Assembly (NCBI GenBank): GCA_006176705.1
Contig: QRFJ01000047.1
Span: forward strand, 2,081,775-2,145,774
Direction: 5' to 3'
Length of the DNA: 64,000 nt
Source: Cocos nucifera
Lineage: Eukaryota > Streptophyta > Magnoliopsida > Arecales > Arecaceae
A program made the translations under genes and the position numbers. Below the pieces are notes generated by a model. The model was given only the letters and a program-made list of their open reading frames with translations, was not told the origin of the DNA and searched no databases. Below, in pieces: positions 23,767 to 35,500 of this stretch. How positions within the stretch are numbered: position 1 is the stretch's first letter; every line of letters starts with the position of its first letter.

Positions 23767-25386
23767 AATAAATAAATAAATACTAATTAAACTAACATCA
23801 TCAAGCAGACTCAACATATGTGACTTTGTGATCTTCAGCATGCATGTTACCTATGCAAAAATTATGTGGCAAAGTTGTAAAGTGTTGATATCAAAGCATT
23901 TGAAGTGTTGAGCAATAAATGGAGACTGAGAATATGATGAGCATTGTTAAGGTTAATCAGACAGAGATGTAAAATCAGCAATGATAAACTAAAATTATTA
24001 CATAAGAGAAATCTTAGTAGTAGGGCAAAGGGACAATTTATAATATGATCATATGCGTCAAGGACCATTGGAACCCCTACTTAGTGAAGGGTATATATAT
24101 GTGTGTATATATGTATATGTGCACATCTATGTATATGTATGTATTTTTAAATGTCCATATGGCTGGATGGGTTAGCAAAGTGAAGAGAAATGCTTAAAAA
24201 ATATATCGAAGTTTTAGGAAAAAATTTGGAAATGGCTTGTTTTAATAGAAGTTGCTTCCCCTTGATAGAAATGAATGCCTAGGAAGAACTTTCATAAAGC
24301 TGAACTTAATAGAACAAGGCTTGTTTGCAATGTGTAATTGTGGTCCTTTATTTTGTCACCACTAGAAGAACAAATTGTTATACACTTTGCTAAGTTTATC
24401 AGGTGGAATTTTGAATTTGCTGTTGGTACAAAGTTTGGACGAATCATGATTCTTTGTGGGAAAACAAGTTTTGCATCTTAAGAGTCACATACTGCATTAT
24501 GTTATTATGGCTGGTGATAGCTCACACTCATCCAAGTTGCATATTCAAATTCTTTTGATGACTGGTGGCTAACACCAGATATACGGTCTGTTACCTCTTG
24601 ATGTTGGTGGACGTCCATTGGCTTGTCTTATAATTTTAAAAGGAAGTCAGAGTTTACATGAAAATCAATTTGATTAACCTTGATTCTGTAAGTTGGGAAA
24701 TGGGATATGTGGCGTTTTAACAAGGTCAAGCTGAATTGCACAATAACATATTATATTAAGATTATGTTCTTCTTGCTCCTTTTCCGTGTAAAGGAGTATA
24801 TTACTTTTCACAGGATTGTGTGTGGGCAGGGGATGGTTTGCAATGACAGATCATTTGCTTGTCTAAACTGTGGCATTAATTTTTGTTCACAGATAAATCA
24901 GTCTCGATATTGCGATAATTTTGAAGGATGTGCAAGATCAAATTTGCTTGATGTTCTTGGAATATTTTTGCCCTCTCTAGTGTCAGAATAAAGATTCCAA
25001 TATAGCAGATATTGCTGGTTTGCAAGGGAAACTGGAGACTAGAAAGCAAACCAGAAGATTTCCTAAACCAGAAAGGACAAATGAAAAGGGAAGAACAATA
25101 AATGCATTATATCAAACCTTCATTCATCTGTACAACACAAATTATAGGCCAACATGCACTTGAACCATAATTCTTGCAATTTGTAACATCAACATTGTCC
25201 ATGGAGAAAAGCTATTTTATTTCTTTCTTTTCTGGGCTAATTGCATTCGAGATTCTCTGTGAAAATGACATCGGAAATGCTAGATCTTATGGCGGTAAAA
25301 TATGTTTACAATGTCCTGCAGCTTTCCTTACCTGTACTTTGTTGATAACCGCAGAAAGGGCAATTCAAGTAGAATGGAGACGATGA
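16653..25386 (+). CDS. IQD: IQ67-domain calmodulin-binding protein (IQD family), six coding exons
   Basis: IQD proteins bind calmodulin and act as plant-specific scaffolds at microtubules, the plasma membrane and the nucleus. The exons I infer are 16653-16742, 18022-18315, 18782-18985, 20434-20493, 20765-21782 and 25355-25386. They join in frame to 565 residues. The protein starts MGKSPGKWIKTLLFGKK, the typical basic N-terminus of the IQD29-31 type. The IQ67 domain spans about residues 113-180 with three IQ-like motifs (AAFRGYLARR, ALIRGHLVRRQ, AMVRGQRVR). The first is split by an intron, as is usual in the family. A conserved LERWTSTHFWKP block follows, then repeated KRNLRKIS-type basic/serine segments and a DUF4005-like C-terminus ending QVEWRR. 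The last exon adds only ten residues and its phase fits exactly. Intron 4 uses a GC donor. The acceptor of exon 2 could instead be six bases downstream, in frame. The exact orthologue is not assigned. Confidence 0.9.
23411..23704. repeat. Foldback/MITE-like inverted repeat in the last IQD intron
   Basis: Two arms of about 105 bases, 23411-23513 and 23600-23704, are inverted copies of each other with scattered differences (left TATTTTGCATGTATATCC; right ends GGTATATATGCAAAATA). They are separated by about 85 bases. The transcript of the IQD intron would contain a long imperfect hairpin. No coding capacity or clear target duplication was seen. Confidence 0.7.
23701..23782. repeat. (TAA)n microsatellite followed by (AAAT)n
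   Basis: About 19 copies of the ATA/TAA trinucleotide are followed directly by several AAAT tetranucleotides, abutting the right arm of the foldback element. The run may have grown from the end of that element. It is likely polymorphic. Confidence 0.9.
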
Positions 25387-28300
25387 TGGGAGAGTGGAAG
25401 TTCAAATATAGCTTTGCACGAGAGGTAAATGTTCTAGATTTGTCTGCCGTTTTTTTCATTATTGTTTGTCTTGTGGTGTAAAGTTCTGCCATCATCCCCA
25501 ACTAGTTTGATGAATAACTTGAGTATGGTGTGTTTGATCCCGTCTTATTGTTGGGTTCGTGTGTGTGTGTTATGTATAGCTAAAGCCCTTTTACATTTGG
25601 TTGGAGTTCTTTGAACCTGCTAGTTGTACTCTTATATTTATTCTATCATAGGACCACCGAGCGAAAACATGTTACTCAGATGCTCTCTCATCTGCTTAGG
25701 ATATCTGTATTTCTATCGCTTTAGACTCCGGAGCACTTACGTTTACCCTGCCGTAGATGGGGTTTTGGTCAAACAGCTTTCTGTGATACTGATATTGTTC
25801 AAGCAATGGCTTGGATCTATATCTTGCATGGTTTTGTTAAGTTGGCGCGTTTAAGTTAAACCTTGATTGTGCTGTTTCTCAAGAAAAGTGAACCGGAAGC
25901 CTCACAGCTACTGGTTCATTTTTTTTTCTTGGCAAGGTATTTATAACTGAGACTGTGTTATTGAATATAATATTTATACAGGGAGACTCAGATGCCTATG
26001 TTTTGCACATTCAAATTTGGTTCTTGAATATTCGTAATAGAGTTTGTGACATACATAGTTACCGATGGAATTTGGTCATATAAGCATAGTCCTGTTTCTG
26101 ATGGCTGTAAATGTCCTCACTACGGAGAGCTAGAGTAATATGTTGACTGGCTGTTTTGCATCAGATGGTGCATGGGGCTGAAGCTGCTATTTATCCTGCC
26201 AACTTAGTTCGCACCAGATCCAGTGTAGACTGGGGATGTGAATCTTATAAAAAGGTTGCACATGCTAATGTGTGATTCCATTGCTCCATTTTTGACTGGC
26301 AGCTTACAAGTTGTTCCATTGGTGGCAATGGGTTATTTTCATCACCGCCTCCTTTTCCTCAAAAAATAAAATTAATAAAAAAAAGATTATCTCATGTTTT
26401 CACCTGCATCATTATGGACGCTGGTCTTCTTTTTTTTTTTTTTTTTGCTTTTGAAGAAAATAAAATTGGTAGAGGAAGCTAAACTACTGAGGAACGGCAG
26501 ATGAAATGCCCGGTATGGGGTGAACAATACAAAACTGTTGCTAGCTAATTGCTTATATGCATTAATCAACTGAAAATAAGCTTTTGGGGTAGATGCGCAA
26601 AGCTTTCATGTGACTTCACCCCTTGCTCAAAAGCTTATTTTCTGCGACTTGAGTCCGGGTTGCATGCAGCCGTGCCTTTTTCTTTTCAAGGAAACCTACG
26701 CTTTCGTCCCTATACTTGCCCGTCGCTAGGCCTCCCTTTCTACTTTTTAAAAAGTCTCAGACCGGTCCTCAAGTTGTTTTTCTGTTCTGAATCGTCCATC
26801 CGTCTGGTGCTGGTAGTGTTGATGGTCATCTGAATTTTTTCAAAAATATATATAAAAAAAAAAGTAAACAATTCAAATTATACGGAACTGAGCGGCGGGC
26901 AATGACATCGCCTGGGCGATTCCTGCGGCATCGAGGGAATGGAGTTCAGGTATTTCATGTCGGGGCGGTGTTTAACTTGAGGGGCGGGGGGGACATGGAT
27001 GGACCTGGGGATGATGGCCTCGTCGCGTCGATGAGGGTGGTAAAGGAAGGCTTTGGTTGGAATCAACCAAGTTGTTGGATTTTTTGAAATCATACAGCTT
27101 GTTTTGGACGGACGATCGGATCATTAACATAAAAAAGATTCGTGCATTTCCCAAAATGATCACATACCGATCATCTTTAGAGATGGCAACAAAACCAAAA
27201 TCCACATATAATCTAATTTGATTGGATGGGATCGTCATTAGATCTAGATCAAATTTGGATAAAATCTGAATACTTAATTAAAAATTCAAACTAGAATCAA
27301 ATAGTTATGCACTTAACCCGGTATCTGATCCAAACCTCATCTAAACTATATATATATAATCAAATCGATCGAATTTAGATTTATATTCGATCAGGTCAAA
27401 ACTTTATAAGAGGATCTCATATGTTAATAATCCAAATCATTAAATATAATTTATCACCTCAAAACTACTTGCATACAAAAAAAATCATATAATTTTAATA
27501 CTCCAATTCTATGAATAACATAGTCAAATATTAAATAATTTAAATTAAATTAAATTAAATATATTTTTGAATTACTTAATAATTAAAAAATTTTAAATTA
27601 TATAATTTTTTATTAAAAATAATTTTAAAATAAAAAATTACATCCAATAATTTGAATCATCGATATATAATCTTCATTATCTAATTTTAATCTGACCGAA
27701 TCTGAACCCAAATTTGATCAATCTTATCCAAATCTATCTTTATATATTTATACATATATACACACACTACATTAAATATATTTTATCAATTACCATCTAT
27801 TAATTATTAAATCTTAAGTTATTTATTCATTCCCTCTAAGGTTGTACACACTCTGGTTTGATCTAATTTAAAGATATTCTTAAATCAAATCAATAAATTA
27901 TGATTATTAATTTTACAAATGAAATCAAACCAAATGATTGATTTTTGTTTTGAATAAATACTACTACTACACTTTCCAAAAAATGAGCAAGAGAAGACTT
28001 ACCATATTTTTAAAGATTTTGTACTTAAAGATAATATCTCAAACATAAATTTTTTATAATTTTTTTTAAATAATTTTTATTTTTTATAAATATTATAATC
28101 AATCATCACTAATAATGATTAATTATTTATAGATGGATTGAATAAAAATTCACGTTGTAACTAAGAATTGATTGAAAATTATTGTTTAAATTCTTTCAAA
28201 ATTTGAAACTTTCAAAATTTAGAACTTAGATGTACTTTTAAATTATATTTATTTTATTTACTTCAAAGATGTTGGAGCTATATTGTTGTTAAATGTCTTA

Positions 28301-29512
28301 ACCTGTTAAATTTATATTATGCTTATTAGGACTTAGACATGAAAATTTAATAAGAGGAAAAGGGGAAATGAAAATTTTCATGTTAAGTAAAGGAAAAGGG
28401 GAAATGAAAATTTCCAACAAGTTGTCATGCTAAATACTATCATAAAGCGACTTATTCGGCCATAGTTAACCATTAATCTGACGTAGAGTTAAACTAACCA
28501 ACTTCAACAAAACATGAACCATATGAAAGATAATTTGGAATATCCTGTGAAACTTTCGAATTGCAAGGTAAATAACCCCTCACAAGCTCCTCCCTTTCTC
28601 CATCAGCCATGAAATGCTTTTGGTTTTTCTCTTCACTTGGTGCAAGATAAAATATAGATACAGCAGCTACACATCTCACAAAACACTAAACAAGAATTTA
28701 TTTTCCTTCCTGAAATTTATATCCAGCCACTGTAGACTTAAGGATTGACAGGCATAAACCAGCCTACCTCCCTCAGGTGCTCTCATTTTTCACTCGTAGC
28801 ATTCGGGAAGCTGACAGGAGGCTACTGCAGCTACAGAGCAATGCTTTGGTTAACAGAAACAAATCAGATGACTAGTTGAGAAACATGCTTCAGCAGTTGC
28901 CAACCTGTAACATGAAAAAAATCAAGTTCAATTCTTTTGTACGTTGTTTGTCCACCAACAGCAGATTTAATCAAGGCCGGGGAAAACCGTGTAACTATCA
29001 TTCTGTTCTAACATATGGTTACATGTAGCTGAAGTACATGCAATAGCATTAATTTCATTTGCATTCCACTGAAACCCCAGTGAATGCCTACAACGGCGTC
29101 CAGCTACCTTGCCATTAGGTACGGCAACTATATGATCCCACCGACCATAGGCCAGATTGGCAGAATATGATTGGAAGCAGCAGACAAGGAAGCCTCCATA
29201 TTTCATTGCTAAATATGAGCCTGTTGTGGGTTCACCAAGGAATATTCGATGAGAAAGTCCCTTATAAGGAATTTCAGGATGTAAATGATACAAAAACAAT
29301 AATTATTTTAATTTCCAAGAATTATCAGATCGATCAATCTTCAGCGGGGAAAGAAGAGCAGTACCACAGAGAACAGAAATAATAACATAGGTAGCTTCTT
29401 TTGCTTCTACCGTGTACTTTCTCTGACTTGGAATAGCCTGTTGCATTGGTTCTTGTAAGAGAAGATAATATTAAATAAAAATTTGTGCTACCAGTAAATA
29501 CATCCTCACATT
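25387..29512. other. Convergent intergenic region between the IQD and NDUFAF7 genes
   Basis: The first few hundred bases after 25386 should hold the IQD 3' untranslated region, and the last few hundred before 29513 that of NDUFAF7 on the other strand. Between them lie a T run (about 26429-26447), a small GC-rich island at about 26885-27060 and very AT-rich DNA at 27240-28260. The AT-rich part includes possible decayed hAT-like ends (TAGAGATGGCAAC at 27178). No protein-coding gene can be supported. Confidence 0.5.
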
Positions 29513-32500
29513 TCATTCAAAAGGAACCGGAACACCTTGCTTCTTGTTCACAATTGCCATTGCCAAATATCGGTTACCCATACCAATAGGTGTCTGCTCG
29601 TTAGGGCCCTCCCAAAATGGAGCTCCACCATCTCCGACCAGTTGCCAATAGCCTGTCTTCAGAGACTCTGCTTGTTCTTCGGTGCAGTTCTGTAACAAGG
29701 CTTCTACTCGGAAGTTGATACCAAGATAACCTAAGAACTGGGATTGAGTAATTGGACCATGAACCGATATATGTTCTGTAAAAGGTCATATCATTAGAAC
29801 TCGAATAAACACTCATAAAGAACTACAGATACGCAGATGCAAAATAGACCTGTTTTTTCTTTAGCAAGCAATTAATGAAACTTTTTACAAATCAGTAGAG
29901 GTAACTAAATATTGTCAAAAAAAGTACCTGAAACTTCTTCGGCAGAATGTCTAATAGAAGCAAAATCGACATATGCACTCAGATCAGCTGAACCAGGATT
30001 GTCTAGTATGTTCACGAATTTATGCTTCCGAATAGCCTACAGATATGACATCTAGATGTATTAAACTTGTGAAAAATAAAAATCGGTGAAAAAGATGGCT
30101 GCATGGGGTCAATGTGAAACAGATGATTCTCTATAAGCAAATACAAGAAAAGAGTTGGGGTAAAAAGAAAAAGCAAAAGGCATAAAATATGAATATCAAT
30201 CTGATAATCCCAAACAATGCTAAAAAATGTTTGATTACCAAAATTTCATCCAAGAATAAGTTGAGCTTTTAAAATGACACCCTATCTAGTGGCACCTCAT
30301 ATAGTATTGAGAAATATAAAGGATCAGGCCGCTGCTAGGAGATGCCAAACTGTGACCAGGTCCTTAAGAAGCAGAAGTGATAATAACAGTAAAGAACCAT
30401 CCAATAAACATCAAGACTCTGAACAAATTTCTTCAATCCATTCCGGGTAAGCTTACAGAAACCTCATTATCAGGTAGAAACTAGAAAGAAAAACGTTGCC
30501 CAGTACATAGAATTCTAGTTGAGATAGAAGTCCCATGAAAACTGACTCAATAAATCAACATGACCTCTTTTTCGTCTTTTTCATCTTCTTCTACTTCTTC
30601 TTTTTTCTCTCTATCTCCCTCTCCCTCTCTCTCTGTTTCTTTTTTTTCCTTTTTTTTTTTTTCTTTTTTTTTGTGTGTGGGTTGGGGGTGTGTGTGGGGG
30701 GGGGGGGGGGGCGCTAAACTAGTTAAAGACAAGCCTAATTCTGCTAAAAAACTAAGACTCATCCATATCAGCTGCAGGCCTCGTATTACTAAGAATGACC
30801 AGGAGTACAACGAAAAGATGCAGGTGTTGTCAACATCATCATAGAAAGTACTAACCTGTAAACTGTCTGAGATAATTCCATTTTTCCCATAATCAATAAT
30901 GAGAGCCCCACCACCATCTGAACTAATTCTCTTTGCAATTTGATGAGTCAGCTCCATTGCTTTGGGACACACTTCAATATGGTCAAGCTTCGCTGCCTCC
31001 TCAGCAGAAGCCCACTGACAACGCTTTCTCAGATATAGTAGAGCTGCAGGAGTGGGCGTTGGTGATAAAACAAAGCGAAAATTCCTAAATAAAAGAAAAG
31101 GTAAGATTATATTACCAGCTGCAATCCAAGTCATAATGAATAACATGAAAATTAAGTACACTGACAAAACAGACTGTTGAACACTTACAGAGAATCTTCT
31201 GACACATCTACCATTTTTTCACACCAACCACGTGAAGATTGCTGCAGTCATAGCATAAAAAACCCTGAATGAGAAGGCCTCACTAGAACAGCACAAAGCC
31301 TTCATTGCAACAGAATTGTAAACGATTATTGCACCGATATTGATCTTAAAATTTACTGCTATTAATCATAAATATAAATATATACTGTTGTTGTATAGGA
31401 TAACTCTTATAGGATTCCCTAGAGTAAGAAAATGAGTTAATAAAACTGTAAAAGAAACAGCATATCAATACCAAAATTTCTCAAAATAGGACTAAAATAA
31501 AGAAGGCGGTAGGTTAATGCATCACTCATGCTTATAAACAAAAATTGCTGACCATTACGGACTGCCACCATGACGACCTTGCAACTAAGATGGTGAACAA
31601 CATAGCCATGCACATGCACACAATGCAATGATTTTCCTAAAAAAAATAAAAAAGGGCTTAACAGACAACTGCCCGCACTATTATTTGCATGCATTGTCCT
31701 CTTATCCACAACTAGAACTGGCATGTGCAGATGCACATGATGCTTCAAAGTGTTGATAAGGCATGTGTGTACGACTGACTTTAGATGAAGATACACTTGC
31801 AAGACTTACATATACAAGTATTCTTTGTTATATGCAAACACAGTGCGTGACATTCTCTAAGCTAGCTTTCAAGAGAGAGAGATAAAATGCATCTCAGGAA
31901 AACATCAGTATGATTATCAGCTCCAACTATCATTTACAAAAATTAAAGTGCAATTAGCAGTTCGAAATATTATATATTTGAAGTATAGTGGAGACAGTAC
32001 TGACAGACAAAAATGGGAAAACACCTTCACTAGTAATACAAGGGATAACCTAAAGAATTAGAAGACTCAAAAAATTAAAAAAATGAATAGGATGCAGTTC
32101 TCATAGAAAAGTTTTATAAGCATACATTACTTTCAACAACAATTACATCAAGTATCACTGATTATAAATACTGCTAATGGGTAGGGGTGGCAATTTTATC
32201 TAAGCTGCCGGGTATCCGACCCGACCCGACCCAAATAAGGCAGGTTTTACTTGACCCAAATGAGGCAGGTTTTACCTGATCCGATTGGAACCCGGGGCAG
32301 GTATGAGTTCTAAAAAAAATACCCAAAATGGGTTCGGATCGGGTACGATAATAGTATGTCCCGACCCTATATAATTTTAATATATATATTTTCGTTCAAA
32401 ATTATGATAATTTTATATTATTTATATGTACCCGACCCATTAATCCCTCTTATATACCCTGACCCGACCCGAAGCGGATATGGGACAGGTATGGATATAG

Positions 32501-35500
32501 AATTTTTACTTGCAGGGCGGGTATGGGTATAGGCTGACCCGACCCATTGCCACCCCTACTACTGGGTCATATAACTCATGACGTGCTATAAATTCACATA
32601 CTGACCTGGCCTGGTTTATGCATTCTGCACCAATGTGAGGCATAAATGCAGTTTCCAGGGTCTTGTACATCAAAATATCAATTGAAGGATATGTGGGAAT
32701 ACTAGGACAAATTTTCATGATCAACCTTTCAATGCCATCCCTTGTCATGTACATAATCAATAGACACAAGCTTTTGAAACCCATCAATCAAGACATATCA
32801 TATAATAGTCAAAAAAGAAATAGGCAAACATTTATTCCCCAATCCTTTTTCCCACATTTTCCTAGAGGATCGCCTAGGCATAAAGCTACCGATCCTATCT
32901 GCTGCTAAAATACCAATTCTTCCAAAATTCTCAACCATATAACACAGCAAATTAGCAAAGGAGATAATAATTTTTTTTGGGTATCATTTCTGCTGAAAAA
33001 ATGTACAAGTTCATCAATTTAGTTTAACCTAGCTTCTGTTTTGCCTGTGGTATGCCCAACAAGGAAGGTCATACAGGATCTAAAAAAACCTGGTAGGCCT
33101 GGAGATTGAAAAATCAAGGGACAAAATGGAGATTCTCACGCCTTCATGATAGAGGATGGAGGTGTAGCCAACTTTTCTAAATTCTTCTAGTTTCTGTGGA
33201 CCTAAAACGAAATATAGGCTACTCTTGAGGCAATACGATTTTCCACATAGTTCCCCCCTCATGAAAACTATACATATTCAGAAACTAACATAAAGGATAA
33301 AGGAATGATTAACAAATTATCATGTAGAGGCATTTATATTCAAGGGCATTAGTTTTAAAAGCTCCAGGCATTTTTCTTGACCTGCTAAAGCTGGAAATTT
33401 TCATCAGTTGCAACTAGGAGGTCTCCCAACAGTCTGATGAAGTGGTCATACATTTCATAGAATATAAGTTTTACCACCATCTTCATTCACATATCTGAAG
33501 ACAGACTAGTAAATAAAATATTGATCCTATTTACAAGGGAACAAAGTGGTGAAATTAATAGGTAACAAAAAGCCCCTGACAAACCTGAAACTGATGGACT
33601 GGCAGAGCATCATAGAATTCATGCGCAATGATAATGGTTGGTGCTGCAGTGGGGAAAAAATCAAAACTAATCATTAGAAAGAACAAACTAATGTTAAAAT
33701 TTTCTCCAATATAAGAAATACAGAACAACAGTATAGCGAAAAGAAGATTTGAACTTGCTAACTCCGAAGTTCGACAGGACTTCATACTTCCAAATGGAAC
33801 CTGTTCCAGAGTGGAATGCCAAGAAACAGGAGATCCAGACAACGTGCTAATTGTCCTTTTAGTACTACCATCTTCATTCATAGCTTCGTCCATGCATTTT
33901 AAAGCACTGTGTTGAAGCTTCTGCAAGGTGGGACTGCACTCTACCATGTGAATGTGAAGAGACCTTTTAAAATTCACAAATTTAGAAGAGCCCTACAAGA
34001 AAGATTAGTTTATCTTTATAACTTAATGGATGCAAATGAAACAGTTAGAAAATTAAATAAAGCTCATTTACTTGAAGTTTCAACAGTAAAACTGAACTAG
34101 AATTTCAACAAGGAGAGAACAAAAGAATATGCCTTACACGGAGAAGATCAGCCATAAGCGTCCCACGTCCTGGGCCAAGTTCAATTAAATTCACTTTTTC
34201 AGGCTGTCCCATCTGCTCCCAGAGGCACATAGTCCAAACACCGATCATCTGAAAAAATAGCATTGGATTAAATTAGATTATTTTCTTTGAATGCATCAAA
34301 AAATAAATATTGTTCTTTTCTGCAACTCTAACAAAGATTACAAAAGTTGATGAAAAAACTGATGTCATGGATTCATACATGTTCAACAACCAGACTAAAT
34401 TAAGCCAAAAATATAGATCTAGAATAACTCCCTACTAAGTAGAAAACATCCACTCGTTATGCTCAACTTTTGTGAACTTAGGCCTTTGTAACTATGAAAT
34501 AAGCATCCATTACTACATCCATATGGTATAATGGGCAGTAAAGGAACAAACACTAACTATTGAAATTACCTCTCCAAACATCTGGCTCACTTCAGGGGAG
34601 GTAATAAAATCACCTCCAGCTCCAAATACATCTTGATTGATGTAGAAACCTGAATGAGGATTTGTCAAAACTTCCTCCATGTATTCAGCAACTGAAATAG
34701 GACCTCCACGGAACTATTAAACAAGCAGTTAAAAGAAAAACCATTAGAGATGCTAAACTGGAAGTCACATCACAAAAACGAATCTCAGCATAATTGGAAG
34801 ACAGAGCATGGACCCATTGCTAAATGCAAGGAAATTCTAACAGACTTGAATCAAATTACTCCTAAGTCTGAGAGGAACTCTACAGCCTTTTTTTCGGTTT
34901 TCTTTTCTTTTCTTTTTTTTTTTTTGGGGGGGGGGGGGGGGGGGGAGGGTTTTAAAAAAAAAAAAAAATCCTGTTTTGAGACTCTACATTTTATGATGAA
35001 ATACAAGTATGTTTTCCTTTTCTTTTTCTTTTCTAAGCACAACACTTCATCAATCCATGGAAATTAATGTGTATAAGTACCTTACTGACAACCACAGTTG
35101 ATGAACATTTATGTTTGATGAAATTTATGCTGATTAAAGTCTCATCAGTTGCATCTTCGGTTCATAGATAGTTCAAAATTACTAGGTACATTCTTTAATG
35201 CATGTATAGCTGAAAAATAGTATAATTTAAATGATCTCTTAGGCAACTTGAACCAAATTATGAAAACTTGGACAAAATTCACTCTAATTTTTTCTTTAGT
35301 AGCGTAGGTGGCCAAAATGATTTTGGCCATGATAATTTAGTCCCAGCAGAATCTAAATAATTTCCAGTTAATTACTATAACACTTCAATAGAAAAGCTTC
35401 TGATGATTTGTTGCATTGGTATTGACCATCAACTGATAGCAGCTCCAGGATCATCAGCAGTTTTATAGTTAGTGCACCAAGCACTTCATAGCCTTCAAAA

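Noticed and set aside
26878..27093. Small GC-rich island with a 71-codon frame
   Set aside because: I looked for a gene fragment but found no recognisable motif. It may be a remnant, but nothing supports a call.
28967..29299. A 110-codon minus-strand frame downstream of the NDUFAF7 stop
   Set aside because: It lies in the likely 3' untranslated region, has no family features and lies outside the family's conserved C-terminus, which ends at 29513.
30547..31167. A 206-codon minus-strand frame ending in a Lys/Glu-rich tail
   Set aside because: Only its part 31084-30856 is a real exon of NDUFAF7. The tail is read-through of the intronic CT-rich low-complexity tract.
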